Assembly: GCF_004364335.1 (NCBI RefSeq)
Contig: NZ_SOCR01000004.1
Span: forward strand, 1 to 64,000
Source of the DNA: Pseudomonas graminis
GTDB lineage: Bacteria > Pseudomonadota > Gammaproteobacteria > Pseudomonadales > Pseudomonadaceae
DNA: 64,000 nt
Reading direction: 5' to 3'
In this document: one piece after another, positions 35,882 to 45,572 of the stretch
Layout of the letters: each line of letters begins with the position of its first letter
Numbering within the stretch: position 1 is the stretch's first letter
Program-made: the position numbers and the translations under genes
Notes under the pieces: model-generated
The model's database searches: none
What the model was told of the DNA's origin: nothing
The model's input: the letters and a program-made list of their open reading frames with translations, nothing else

Positions 35882-38374
35882 TTAGGCGATCGGCGCCGCC
35901 CCAACGACTTCATCACTGCGGTGCAACGCCACCTGGCGGATCGACAGCCTGATTTCCGCTGGCAGTACGCGCTTGGCGGCGCCTTCCGCCAGATCCCCCA
36001 ACATATCGTGATAGCTCAGTTTGCCGGCGGCGTCGGTGCGCAGAACGCCCTGATCCAGCAGCGTCTGAATGAAATGCCGGAACAGGCTCTTGTCGAAAAA
36101 CTCCGGCGCGTTCAGGCCGTGCAGGATCGACAGCCGCTGGGCCATCGTTGTGCACAACTCTTCAAGCCCTTCGGCGCTGAGCGTGTGTTGGCCGCTGTTG
36201 AGCAGCAGCGAAATCGCCATGTAGAAACGCTGCAGGGTCTGGGCAATCGCCCGCGACAGCACCGTCAGCAGCACGAAAGCCCGCGAGCTCGGCGCCGGGC
36301 GCAGGTACACGCCGTTCTCGAATCGCAACAAGCCCTGTTCAACAAACGCTGCCAGCCACTGATCGACGACGTCATCCAGATCGTCCAGCGACCAGCGGAT
36401 GAACAGCTCCGATTGCAGGTACGGATACAGCGCCCGCGTATACCGCAGAATCTGCTCGCGGCTCATGCGCGACGAGCTCTGGAAGAAGCAGGCCAGCAAC
36501 GAGGGCAGCGCGAAAATGTGCAGCACATTGTTGCGGTAGTACGTCATCAGGACGGCATTCTGCTCGTCCAGGTACAGAATCTTGCCTAGCGCATCGCTGA
36601 GCTCCGAGAGCAGATTCATGCCTTTGACATGGTCGATCAGCGCCCGGCCATCGCCTTCCGGCAGCGTGGTATGGGGCGAGTAGGGCACGGTGCGCAACAG
36701 CGTCAGGTACAGATCGAGCACCCGCGCCAGGGCCTGATCGTCCAGCGCGTGTTTGGCCGTCGACAGCAACGCCAGCGCCACCAGATTCACCGGGTTGATT
36801 GCTGCGGCTTCGTTCAGGTGGCGGGCCACGCGTTCGCCCAAACGGTGGGTGGTCTCGTTGAGCCAGGCCGGTTTGAACACCGGGCCCAGTTCCTGAGTGC
36901 GCCAGTCCGGCTGCTCATGGTCGAGAAACTCGGTCAGCTTGATCGGCTCACCGAAGTTGACTGACACCTGGCCGAAGCGCTGCTTCAGCGCGCCGATGAC
37001 TTTGAAGATGTCGAAGATCGATTCTTTCTTCTTCGCCGCACCGCGCAGCTCGCCCAGGTAGGTCCGGCCTTCCAGCACCCGTTCGTAACCGATGTACACC
37101 GGCACGAACACGATGGGCATGCGCGAGTTGCGCAAGAAGCTGCGCAGGGTGATCGCCAGCATTCCGGTCTTGGGCTGCAACATGCGCCCGGTGCGCGAAC
37201 GTCCGCCTTCGACGAAGTACTCGACCGGGAAGCCTTTGGTGAACAGGGTGTGCAGGTACTCGTTGAACACCGCGGTGTATAGCGGATTGCCCTTGAACGT
37301 GCGGCGCATGAAAAACGCGCCACCGCGCCGCAACAGGCCACCGATCACCGGCATGTTGAGGTTGATGCCGGCGGCGATGTGCGGCGGGGTCAGGCCGTTG
37401 CGAAACAGCAGGTACGACAGCAGCAGGTAGTCGATGTGGCTGCGGTGGCACGGCACATAGATGATCTCGTTGCCTTGAGCGACGTTCTGCACGCCCTCCA
37501 GGTGACTGACCTTGATGCCGTCGTAAATCTTGTTCCAGAACCAGCTCAGCACCACTTCCAGAAACCGGATGGCGGTGTAGGTGTAGTCCGAGGCGATTTC
37601 GTTGCCGTAGTGCAGGGCTTTTTCCCGGGCCTTGGCTTCGGTGATCTTCTCCCGGGCGGCCTCGTCGAGAATGGCCTGCCTGACCAGCGGGTCCGCCACC
37701 AGCCCTTTAACCAGATGGCGACGGTGCGAAAGGTCCGGGCCGATCACGGAGGTCTTCAGGTTGCGGAAATGCACACGCAGCAGGCGTTGAGCCATGCGCA
37801 CCGTGCGTTCGTAACCTTTGTTCTGATCGACCAGCTCGCGCAGATGAACCGGTGCCGAGAACTGCACGCGGGTCTTGCGGCCCAGGATCAGAATGGTCAC
37901 GAAACGACGCAGACGCCCGGTCACCGCCCAACTGTCGGCAAACAGCAGTTTCCACGGGCTGTCTTCCTTGTCCGGGGACTGGCCCCAGAACACGCTGACC
38001 GGAATGATTTGCGCGTCTTCAGTGGCGTTTTGCGTGACCGCGCTGACCAGACGTTCAAGGGTCGGTGGCGCGCCGCGTTTGTCGTGGCGTCCCAGCCAGT
38101 CAGGCTCGGGCGTCAGGTAGAAAAACGCGGCCGGCTCGGTCAGATTGCCAACGGCCACGGACAGCACCGGGCGCGGCAGACCGGCCTTGCGGCACTCGGT
38201 GTCGAGGACGGCGAGATCGCTCATCGAAGGATTTTGCAGCGCATAGAAAACCGGACGGCTGCGGTCGAGATTGAGGGTGAAGGACGACTGGTTGATCGTC
38301 TCCGAGCGCACCCACAGGTAAAGCAGGCGGCGCACGGTGCCGAAGACAAGACGGCGAAACGGGGAACGGGTCAT
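35882..38374 (-). CDS. plsB: Glycerol-3-phosphate acyltransferase PlsB
   Basis: An 830-aa inner-membrane enzyme making lysophosphatidic acid, the first step of phospholipid synthesis. Acyltransferase block I is HRSHID with His310 and Asp315; later blocks include [20 protein letters not shown] and [13 protein letters not shown]. Length agrees with E. coli PlsB (about 807). It is a single gene with a 97-nt gap to the upstream one. Together with cdsA near 59.5 kb the window holds two steps of phospholipid synthesis. Confidence 0.95.
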   Translation of the reverse strand: MTRSPFRRLVFGTVRRLLYLWVRSETINQSSFTLNLDRSRPVFYALQNPSMSDLAVLDTECRKAGLPRPVLSVAVGNLTEPAAFFYLTPEPDWLGRHDKRGAPPTLERLVSAVTQNATEDAQIIPVSVFWGQSPDKEDSPWKLLFADSWAVTGRLRRFVTILILGRKTRVQFSAPVHLRELVDQNKGYERTVRMAQRLLRVHFRNLKTSVIGPDLSHRRHLVKGLVADPLVRQAILDEAAREKITEAKAREKALHYGNEIASDYTYTAIRFLEVVLSWFWNKIYDGIKVSHLEGVQNVAQGNEIIYVPCHRSHIDYLLLSYLLFRNGLTPPHIAAGINLNMPVIGGLLRRGGAFFMRRTFKGNPLYTAVFNEYLHTLFTKGFPVEYFVEGGRSRTGRMLQPKTGMLAITLRSFLRNSRMPIVFVPVYIGYERVLEGRTYLGELRGAAKKKESIFDIFKVIGALKQRFGQVSVNFGEPIKLTEFLDHEQPDWRTQELGPVFKPAWLNETTHRLGERVARHLNEAAAINPVNLVALALLSTAKHALDDQALARVLDLYLTLLRTVPYSPHTTLPEGDGRALIDHVKGMNLLSELSDALGKILYLDEQNAVLMTYYRNNVLHIFALPSLLACFFQSSSRMSREQILRYTRALYPYLQSELFIRWSLDDLDDVVDQWLAAFVEQGLLRFENGVYLRPAPSSRAFVLLTVLSRAIAQTLQRFYMAISLLLNSGQHTLSAEGLEELCTTMAQRLSILHGLNAPEFFDKSLFRHFIQTLLDQGVLRTDAAGKLSYHDMLGDLAEGAAKRVLPAEIRLSIRQVALHRSDEVVGAAPIA

Positions 38375-38471
38375 AGAATTCTGCTGAGAGGGGCGACGCC
38401 CGCGAGGCCGCCAGTTTGCCGCATCTGGTGGGGATGGGCAAAGCGGCGCGGGTGCCCGTCAGAATGACGTC

Positions 38472-38849
38472 TCAGGACGTATGCCAGGTGATTTCTTCTT
38501 CACCGTCAACGCTGATGCGAATCCATTGGTCGGCCTCGGCGTCACTCTCTTCCTCGACCCACGTCCCCGGCGCGCAACGCACTTCGACCTTCAATGCGGC
38601 GAAGGCGGCGCGGGCGCAGGCGATGTCGTCTTCCCACGGAGTTTTATCGCTGTCCAGGCACAGGCTGTTCCACTTGCCGACGGCCTTGGGAATCCAGGTC
38701 ACGGGCACGTCGCCGGCCCGGCATTTCCAGGTCTGGCCTTTCTGCGTCCAGTCGGTGCAAGGGCCGATGTCTGCGGTGAGCCAGGCGGTGATCGCCTTGT
38801 GGTCGACGTCAGCGTCTTTCAGGTAAATCTCGATATCGGGTTGGCGCAT
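38472..38849 (-). CDS. Conserved hypothetical protein
   Basis: A 125-aa acidic soluble protein beginning MRQPDIEIYLKDADVDHKAITAWL and containing four Cys and many Trp (TDWTQKGQTWKCRAGDVPVTWIP, GKWNSLCLD). No signal peptide. I do not recognise a domain, but the composition and clean start look genuine. It lies between plsB and rlmA on the same strand. Confidence 0.7.
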   Translation of the reverse strand: MRQPDIEIYLKDADVDHKAITAWLTADIGPCTDWTQKGQTWKCRAGDVPVTWIPKAVGKWNSLCLDSDKTPWEDDIACARAAFAALKVEVRCAPGTWVEEESDAEADQWIRISVDGEEEITWHTS

Positions 38850-38914
38850 GGATGCCTCTTGGTTGTGCTGGAAAATCCACTCGCGGATTCAGTCTGTTCA
38901 GGTGTTTCAAGCCG

Positions 38915-39724
38915 TCAATTCAGGACGAAGTAATCGTAGCGCATCGACACCGTGACCTCGAACGGCTCAGCCTGCTCGATCACCTTCGCGCGGCGTTCGG
39001 CACTGGCGCGCCAGCCGTGGGGCGTCATGGCGAGCAGATTGGCGCGGGCCTGGCCGTCGACCAGTGTCAGGGTGAAACGCAGGGTTTCGCTGTGCTGCAG
39101 GCTCATGCCCTCCGGCACCAGCGCAAGGTGCTTGTCATCGCTGTAATCGCGGACTTCGTCGTACAGGCGTTGACGCAGTTCCATCAGGTGGTCGTTGGTC
39201 GGCCCTACACGCATCAGGCCGCCGCCCTGCGACAGCAGACGCTTGGCCTCGGCCCAGTCCAGCGGGCTGAACACGCTGGCGATGAACTGCATGCTCGCCT
39301 CCGGCAGTGGCACGCGCGCCATGCTGGCGATCAACCAGGTGATCTTCGGATCACGCTTGCAGGCGCGCTTCACCGCTTCGCGGGAGATGTCCAGCGCATA
39401 ACCGTCAGCGTCGGTCAGGCCCTGGGCAATTTGTGCGGTGTAATAACCCTCGCCGCAACCGATGTCGACCCAGTGCGCAGGGGCGCGCTCGGCGGCCAGT
39501 TCGGCCAGACGCTTGGCCACCGGGGCGTAATGCCCGGCGTTGAGGAAGTCGCGGCGCGCCTCGACCATCGCCTGATTGTCGCCGGGGTCGCGGCTGTTCT
39601 TGTGCTGCACGGGCAGCAGGTTCAGGTAACCCTGACGGGCGCGGTCGAAGCGGTGCCCGGCCGGGCACACGACGCCGTTATCCGCTGAATCGAGCGGGGC
39701 GGAGCAGATCGGGCAGGTCAGCAT
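38915..39724 (-). CDS. rlmA: 23S rRNA (guanine-N1)-methyltransferase RlmA
   Basis: A 269-aa enzyme (E. coli RlmA is 269 aa) methylating a G in helix 35 of 23S rRNA. The N-terminal zinc site has Cys4, Cys7, Cys20 and His24. FDRARQGYLNLL precedes the SAM domain with VDIGCGEGYYTAQIAQ (about 86-101) and YALDISREAVKRA. Its ATG shares one base with the dapE stop, so the two are co-translated. Confidence 0.9.
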   Translation of the reverse strand: MLTCPICSAPLDSADNGVVCPAGHRFDRARQGYLNLLPVQHKNSRDPGDNQAMVEARRDFLNAGHYAPVAKRLAELAAERAPAHWVDIGCGEGYYTAQIAQGLTDADGYALDISREAVKRACKRDPKITWLIASMARVPLPEASMQFIASVFSPLDWAEAKRLLSQGGGLMRVGPTNDHLMELRQRLYDEVRDYSDDKHLALVPEGMSLQHSETLRFTLTLVDGQARANLLAMTPHGWRASAERRAKVIEQAEPFEVTVSMRYDYFVLN

Positions 39725-40875
39725 CAGGCGAGCAACTTGACCAGGGTCTGGTAGTAGATCTCGGTCAGCACGTCGAGGTCGCTGGCGAGGATGCGTTCAT
39801 TCACCTGATGGATCGTCGCATTGACCGGCCCGAGTTCGACCACTTGTGTGCCGAGGGTGGCGATGAAGCGACCGTCCGACGTGCCGCCGCTGGTCGACGC
39901 ACGGGTGTCGCGACCGGTGACGTGTTTGATGCTCGCCGACACCGCGTCCAGCAGCGCGCCCGGTTCGGTGAGGAACGGCAGGCCGGACAGCGCCCACTCC
40001 ACGTGCCAGTCCAGGTCGTGCTTGTCGAGAATGTCGGCCACGCGTTGCTTGAGGCCTTCGACGGTGGATTCGGTGGAGAAACGGAAATTGAACACCGCCA
40101 CCAGATCACCCGGGATCACGTTGGTGGCGCCGGTGCCGGAATTCAGGTTGGAGATCTGGAAGCTGGTCGGCGGGAAGAAATCATTGCCGTTGTCCCAGTG
40201 CTCGGCGGCCAGCTCAGTCAGCGCAGGCGCTGCCAGATGAATGGGATTCTTTGCCAGATGCGGGTAGGCGACGTGGCCCTGAATGCCTTTGACGGTGAGG
40301 GTTGCGCCCAGTGAACCGCGACGGCCGTTTTTGACCACATCACCCACCAGCGTCGTGCTCGACGGCTCGCCGACGATGCACCAGTCCAGCCGCTCATTAC
40401 GCGCCGCCAGACGCTCGACCACCGCTTTGGTGCCGTGGTGGGCCGGGCCTTCTTCGTCGCTGGTGATCAGGTAGGCAATCTTGCCTTTATGGTTCGGGTG
40501 ATCGGCGACGAAACGCTCGGTGGCGACAATCATCGACGCCAGACTGCCTTTCATGTCCGCCGCGCCACGGCCGCAGAGCATGCCGTCTTCGTCGATCAGC
40601 GCGCTGAACGGATCATTCTGCCAAGCCTGAACCGGCCCGGTTGGCACCACATCGGTGTGACCGGCGAAGCACAACACCGGACCGTCCTGACTACCGTGGG
40701 TTGCCCAGAAGTTATCCACATCCTGAATACGCATGGGCTCCAGGGCAAAACCGGCATCGCTCAGGCGTTTCATCATCACGGCCTGGCAGTCGGCGTCCAG
40801 TGGCGTGACGGATGGGCGACGGATCAGGTCGCAGGCGAGTTGCAGCGTGGGCGAGAGGTCGGCTGGGGCTGTCAT
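39724..40875 (-). CDS. dapE: Succinyl-diaminopimelate desuccinylase
   Basis: A 383-aa di-zinc M20 enzyme in the succinylase route to diaminopimelate and lysine. Metal ligands and catalytic residues are visible: FAGHTDVVP (His73), [18 protein letters not shown], and a C-terminal HQVNE. Length is standard (about 375-385). The window also holds dapD and dapC, the two enzymes before it in the pathway, on the same strand but not in one operon. rlmA follows with a 1-nt overlap. Confidence 0.95.
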   Translation of the reverse strand: MTAPADLSPTLQLACDLIRRPSVTPLDADCQAVMMKRLSDAGFALEPMRIQDVDNFWATHGSQDGPVLCFAGHTDVVPTGPVQAWQNDPFSALIDEDGMLCGRGAADMKGSLASMIVATERFVADHPNHKGKIAYLITSDEEGPAHHGTKAVVERLAARNERLDWCIVGEPSSTTLVGDVVKNGRRGSLGATLTVKGIQGHVAYPHLAKNPIHLAAPALTELAAEHWDNGNDFFPPTSFQISNLNSGTGATNVIPGDLVAVFNFRFSTESTVEGLKQRVADILDKHDLDWHVEWALSGLPFLTEPGALLDAVSASIKHVTGRDTRASTSGGTSDGRFIATLGTQVVELGPVNATIHQVNERILASDLDVLTEIYYQTLVKLLA

Positions 40876-40932
40876 GAAAAGTCCGAGATATTGAGTGAAG
40901 GCAAGGCATAAACCGGCGAATAGCTTAAAGCA

Positions 40933-40958
40933 AAACGGCGACCCGAAGGCCGCCGTTT
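40933..40958 (-). terminator. Terminator after ndvB-like gene
   Basis: Stem AAACGGCG / CGCCGTTT between the glucosyltransferase stop and dapE. Read on the minus strand it is followed by TGCTTTAAG, a weak T-tract. Confidence 0.65.
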
Positions 40959-40977
40959 AGTACAGCGCCCCATTGTT

Positions 40978-43566
40978 TCAGGCGGTAGCGGCTTCGTCTG
41001 CCGGTTTCGGTTTCGGCAGTGAAGACAGAAACGCCATGATCAGTGCCGCCAGATACGGCAGCGATTGCACCAGCAGCATGAAGACCCAGAAGCGCATGTC
41101 GTTGCTCGGCAGACCCTGCACCAGACAGATCCCCAATGCAGCGCCCCATAGCATCAGCATGATGAACAGCTCTTCGCGAGCCTCGGAAATCGCCACCAGC
41201 AAGCCATGGCTTTCGGCGTTTTTCGGGGTGCGGAAGAACGGAATGCTGGTGGTGAAGAACCCGTACAGCACGGCTTTGGCGATGGTGTGGGACAGCGCCA
41301 GCCCTGCGAGGGCCGCATAGAACGCGTCAGTGAGGTTCACACCAACGGCGCGGCGGTACAGGAAGATGATCTTGCCGACCTTGAAGAAGAACAGCGCGAG
41401 CGGCGGGATCGCGAAAATCAGCAGCGGCGGGTCAACACGGTTGGGCACGATGATCATCGCCGACGACCAGAGCAATGCGCCGACCGTGAAGAAGATGTTC
41501 ATGCCATCGGCCACCCACGGCAGCCAGCCCGCGAGGAAGTGATAACGCTGGCCGCGGGTCAGTTCGGTGTCCTTGCCACGCAGCAGGCTGGCGGCGTGAC
41601 GCTTGATGATCTGAATCGCGCCATAGGCCCAGCGGAAACGCTGCTTCTTGAAGTCGATGAAGGTGTCGGGCATCAGGCCCTTGCCGAAGCTGTTATGGGC
41701 ATACGCCGCCGAATAGCCTTTTTCGAACACGCGCAGGCCCAGTTCGGCGTCCTCGCAGATGCACCAGTCCGCCCAGCCAAGCTCTTCAAGCACCGAGCGA
41801 CGGGTCATGGTCATGGTGCCGTGCTGAATGATCGCGTCGCGGTCATTGCGGGTGACCATGCCGATGTAGAAGAAGCCTTTGTATTCCGAGTAGCAAAGCT
41901 TCTTGAACGCACTTTCGTGCTGGTCGCGGTAGTCCTGCGGCGACTGCACAACGGCGATTTTCGGATCGGCGAAGTGCGGGACCATGTGCTTGAGCCAGTT
42001 GCGGTCGACGCAGTAGTCCGAGTCGATCACGGCGATCACTTCGGCGTCCGGCGCGGTATGCGGGATCAGGTAATTCAGGGCGCCGCCCTTGAAGCCCGCC
42101 AGCGGTGCGACGTGGAAAAACTTGAAGCGCGGGCCGAGCATTTCGCAGTGGGCTTTGACGGGCTCCCACACCGCGGGGTCCTTGGTGTTGTTGTCGATCA
42201 GCAACACTTCGAAATCCGGGTAATCCAGCGCGGCCAGTGCGTTGAGGGTCTGTTTGACCATCTCCGGCGGCTCGTTGTAGCAGGGCACGTGGATAGACAC
42301 TTTCGGTCTGTAGGCCGAATCCCCTTCAACGGGCAGGAATTCGCGGCGGCGCTTGTGCGTCCATACTGCTTCGGCCAGTTCGTGGGCCTCGGTCAGCAAC
42401 ACGATAAACACGCCGAACGCGCCCAGTGCCAGTAAAAATCCGACGAGCAAACTGAACCAGGTGCTGTATTGCTGACTGTAGTCGTAGCCAATCCAGACCA
42501 GAACAGAGCCGCACAGGAAGGCGATGAAGGTCAGGAAGGTCCGGCCACGCTGGCGCAGCGCCGAGCCATCAATCAGCAGCAAGGCGAGGGCAAGCATCGC
42601 CAACACTGCCGAGCCGATCGCCAGCACGCGCCACTGCGGGATCGCCACGACCGGGCCTTCGAAATTGAATTTCTGCTGGCGGGCAGCGTTATAAACGCCC
42701 CAATACGCGCCGACCGATCCTTCGTCGCTGGCTTTCCACGGCTGGTCGAAGGCCTCGATCACGAAGTAGTTAAAGCCCTGACGGTTGAGCTTGTTGACCA
42801 GCGTGCGCAGGTAAACCGCCTGATCAGCCTGAGTCGCGTCCGCACCGCCGCGCATGTGGCCATTGCTCGGCCAGCCAACCTCAGAGAGCAGCAGCGGCTT
42901 TTTCGGGAACATGCGTTTCAGTTCGCGGGCGCGGTCGAGCACGTACTGCCCGGCCTTATCCATCGGAATGTATTCCCAGTACGGCAGGATGTGCGCGGCG
43001 ACCAGGTCAACGTGCTTGGCCAGTTCCGGGTACTTCTCCCAGATATGCCACTGCTCGGACGTGGTCACCGGGACTTTGACGGCAGCCCGCACGCGGTCCA
43101 GGGCGGCCATCAGGTCCTTGGGTTTGATCTCTTCGCGGTACAGCGCTTCGTTGCCGACCACCACGCGAACGACGCTGCGGGAGGTGTTCGCCAGCTCGAT
43201 TGCCGTAGTGATTTCTCGCTCGTTGCGCTCCAGGTCCGGGCTGATCCAGATGCCGAGGGTCACCCGCAAACCGAACTCTTCGGCCAGCTTGGGGATGTCC
43301 TTGAGCGTGCCGTCCACCGAGTAGATACGGATGTTGTCCGTCTGCTTGCTCATCAGCTCCAGGTCCTGACGCATTTCTTCGTCGGACGGGTAGAGATCCT
43401 TCTGTGGATTCTGTCCCAGCCGGAAAGGCGAATAGGAAAAGCCGGAGATCTGTTCAGGCCAGTTGGGGGCGGTCACGGGGCGGTTGATCAGCGCCCAGAA
43501 GCCGGTGAACAGCGCGGCAATTGCCACGACGACAACGAGGTTGAGTCCAAATTTACGGGATGACAT
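40978..43566 (-). CDS. ndvB: Cyclic beta-1,3-glucan synthase, GH17-GT2 fusion (NdvB-like)
   Basis: An 862-aa membrane enzyme. TM1 (about 8-27) is followed by a periplasmic GH17-like domain with acid/base Glu140 (VVGNEALYR) and nucleophile Glu229 (LLSEVGWPSNG). Two helices lead to a cytosolic GT2 domain with DNNTKD, the DSDYC metal site, CEDAELG and the QRFRW (QxxRW) motif, then several C-terminal TM helices. P. aeruginosa NdvB with this architecture makes cyclic beta-(1,3)-glucans linked to biofilm antibiotic tolerance. The start at 43566 is chosen by the membrane-anchor start; the open frame extends to 43677. Confidence 0.9.
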   Translation of the reverse strand: MSSRKFGLNLVVVVAIAALFTGFWALINRPVTAPNWPEQISGFSYSPFRLGQNPQKDLYPSDEEMRQDLELMSKQTDNIRIYSVDGTLKDIPKLAEEFGLRVTLGIWISPDLERNEREITTAIELANTSRSVVRVVVGNEALYREEIKPKDLMAALDRVRAAVKVPVTTSEQWHIWEKYPELAKHVDLVAAHILPYWEYIPMDKAGQYVLDRARELKRMFPKKPLLLSEVGWPSNGHMRGGADATQADQAVYLRTLVNKLNRQGFNYFVIEAFDQPWKASDEGSVGAYWGVYNAARQQKFNFEGPVVAIPQWRVLAIGSAVLAMLALALLLIDGSALRQRGRTFLTFIAFLCGSVLVWIGYDYSQQYSTWFSLLVGFLLALGAFGVFIVLLTEAHELAEAVWTHKRRREFLPVEGDSAYRPKVSIHVPCYNEPPEMVKQTLNALAALDYPDFEVLLIDNNTKDPAVWEPVKAHCEMLGPRFKFFHVAPLAGFKGGALNYLIPHTAPDAEVIAVIDSDYCVDRNWLKHMVPHFADPKIAVVQSPQDYRDQHESAFKKLCYSEYKGFFYIGMVTRNDRDAIIQHGTMTMTRRSVLEELGWADWCICEDAELGLRVFEKGYSAAYAHNSFGKGLMPDTFIDFKKQRFRWAYGAIQIIKRHAASLLRGKDTELTRGQRYHFLAGWLPWVADGMNIFFTVGALLWSSAMIIVPNRVDPPLLIFAIPPLALFFFKVGKIIFLYRRAVGVNLTDAFYAALAGLALSHTIAKAVLYGFFTTSIPFFRTPKNAESHGLLVAISEAREELFIMLMLWGAALGICLVQGLPSNDMRFWVFMLLVQSLPYLAALIMAFLSSLPKPKPADEAATA

Positions 43567-43743
43567 AGATGCTTCTGGTTCCAAGAGGGGAACGGGGAGG
43601 AGTGACAGGGTACAGCGGGCCGAAACTTTGGCAACCGACACGTGTTGAAGTTTTGTTCGGCCGGGCCTGTAGGGCATCGACTGTGCCCTGCAGGCATGCC
43701 GTGAAAGAGGCGACTTTCAGACCAAATGTCTGCAACTCGGCGC

Positions 43744-43771
43744 TTTGCGAATGTCCGTCAGGGCCTATAAT
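43744..43771 (+). promoter_or_regulatory. Candidate sigma-70 promoter for tcdA
   Basis: A perfect TATAAT at 43766-43771 with TTTGCG 16 nt upstream, about 28 nt before the ATG. Confidence 0.6.
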
Positions 43772-43798
43772 GCGCGCCGGTTTTTTGGGGTATTGGTC

Positions 43799-44617
43799 AT
43801 GAGCACAGAAGATCCGCGTTTCGCCGGCGTTGCCCGCCTGTACGGCATCGAGGGCCTGGAACGCCTGCGCGCGGCCCACGTGGCGGTGGTCGGCATCGGC
43901 GGCGTGGGTTCCTGGGCGGCGGAAGCCATGGCGCGCTGTGGCGTGGGCGAGATTTCCCTGTTTGATCTGGACGACGTGTGCGTCAGCAACAGCAACCGCC
44001 AGTTGCACGCCCTGAGCAGCACCGTTGGCCGCACCAAGGTCGAAGTCATGGCCGACCGTTTGCGGGAGATCAACCCTGATTGCGTCGTTCATGCCGTCGC
44101 CGATTTCGTCACCCGCGACACCATGGCCGAATACATCACGCCGGACATCGACTGCGTGCTCGATTGCATTGATAGCGTCAACGCCAAGGCCGCGCTGATC
44201 GCCTGGTGCAAACGCCGCAAGATTCAGATCATTACCACCGGCGGCGCGGGCGGCCAGATCGACCCGACCCTGATTCAGGTCTGCGACCTCAACCGCACGT
44301 TCAACGACCCGCTGGCGTCCAAAGTGCGTTCGACCCTGCGCCGCGACTACGGCTTTTCCCGCACGGTCACTCGGCATTACAGCGTGCCGTGCGTGTTCTC
44401 CACCGAGCAACTGCGCTACCCCAAACCCGACGGCAGCATTTGCCTGCAGAAAAGCTTTGTCGGCGATGGCGTGAAGCTGGACTGCGCGGGTGGTTTTGGC
44501 GCGGTGATGATGGTCACCGCCACCTTCGGGATGGTCGCCGCGACCAAGGCCGTGGACAAAATCGTCGCCGGCGTGCGACGGCCGTCGGAGCGGGCCAAAG
44601 CACAGGCAAAGGAATGA
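43799..44617 (+). CDS. tcdA: tRNA threonylcarbamoyladenosine dehydratase TcdA (CsdL)
   Basis: A 272-aa E1-like ATPase that converts t6A37 of tRNA to the cyclic ct6A form. The nucleotide fold AVVGIGGVGSWAAEAMARCG (about 30-50), LDDVCVSNSNRQ, and the adenylation core TTGGAGGQIDPT are typical of ThiF/TcdA. In E. coli it works with the sulfur carriers CsdA and CsdE; their genes face it here across a REPIN array. A TATAAT promoter lies just upstream. Confidence 0.93.
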   Translation: MSTEDPRFAGVARLYGIEGLERLRAAHVAVVGIGGVGSWAAEAMARCGVGEISLFDLDDVCVSNSNRQLHALSSTVGRTKVEVMADRLREINPDCVVHAVADFVTRDTMAEYITPDIDCVLDCIDSVNAKAALIAWCKRRKIQIITTGGAGGQIDPTLIQVCDLNRTFNDPLASKVRSTLRRDYGFSRTVTRHYSVPCVFSTEQLRYPKPDGSICLQKSFVGDGVKLDCAGGFGAVMMVTATFGMVAATKAVDKIVAGVRRPSERAKAQAKE

Positions 44618-45167
44618 CGGTAGAGGATGTGGGAGCATCCTTGCTCACGAAGGCGGCATTTCAACCGCAGAATATTGAGTGGATGTGCCGGCCTCTTCGC
44701 GGGCAAGCGCGCTCCCACAGGTCTTGCGTCCAACGCGGATTTTCGGTGAGCCACGATCAACTGTAGGAGCGCGCTTGCCCGCGAATGCGGTGTGTCAGTC
44801 GCCATCGATGTTTCTGACATGACGCCTTCGCGAGCAAGCTCGCTTCCCCAGGTCTTGCGTCCAACGCGGATATTCTGTGAACCACGATCAACTGTAGGAG
44901 CGCGCTTGCCCGCGAATGCGATCTGCCTGTGCCATCAATCCCAACAGGCCCACCCCGTTCGCGGGCAAGCGCGCTCCCACACTGGCGCTCGGCAACGCAC
45001 ACAATCTTCGGGCTACACAAAATCCGTAGGAGCCGGCTTGCTGGCGAACGCGTTGGATCTGAAAAGAAGATGTCGACCGACACATCGCCTTCGGGAGCAA
45101 GTTGGAGCGACATCCCGGTCACTCCCACAAGGTCGGCGGTTCATGTGCGATTGTTTGAAGGCTGATC
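44618..45167. repeat. Intergenic REPIN array (four units)
   Basis: No gene. Units are at about 44629-44719 (left arm degenerate), 44762-44850, 44893-44981 and 45025-45129 (right arm disrupted). The two intact ones are 89 bp with TGTAGGAGCGCGCTTGCCCG left arms. Linkers 1 and 2 (44720-44761 and 44851-44892) are both 42 bp and 39 of 42 identical. The third linker (44982-45024) is unrelated. The period between units 2 and 3 is 131 bp. Confidence 0.88.
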
Positions 45168-45572
45168 TCAGCCGGCTAACTGCCGCATTTTCTGCAACAC
45201 CGCATTCAACCCATTGCTGCGTGATGGCGACAGCTGACGGCTCAATCCCAGCTGCGTGAACCAAGACACCAGATCCACTTCCTGCAGCGCTTGCGACGAC
45301 AGGCCATTGACCCGGGCCAGCAGCAACGCCACGAGACCCCGGATCAACCGCGCATCACTGGCGGCGCGGAACTGCCAGCGACCGTCGATCACGTCGCCCA
45401 CTAGCCAGACCTTGCTCTCGCAGCCGTCCACCAGACGCTCGTCGGTTTTTTCTTCGTCGCTCATGGGTGGCAGGCGCTCGCCCCATTGCATCAGCAATCG
45501 TGCGCGCTCTTCCCAGCTCAATGACCCGGTAAAGGTTTCCAGCGCAGTGCGGGCATTGATGGGCAGGCTCAT
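45168..45572 (-). CDS. csdE: SufE-family sulfur acceptor CsdE
   Basis: A 134-aa protein accepting persulfide sulfur from the partner desulfurase. The active Cys51 lies in LVDGCESKVWLVGD, the SufE/CsdE signature. Its ATG overlaps the csdA stop by 4 nt (ATGA), so the two are co-translated. Pairing with csdA and nearness to tcdA favour CsdE over SufE. Confidence 0.9.
   Translation of the reverse strand: MSLPINARTALETFTGSLSWEERARLLMQWGERLPPMSDEEKTDERLVDGCESKVWLVGDVIDGRWQFRAASDARLIRGLVALLLARVNGLSSQALQEVDLVSWFTQLGLSRQLSPSRSNGLNAVLQKMRQLAG

Noticed and set aside
44618..45167. CRISPR array (regular units with equal spacing)
   Set aside because: The units are palindromic REPINs of 89 bp, unit arms are found singly elsewhere in the window, linkers are repeated rather than unique, and no cas genes are present.
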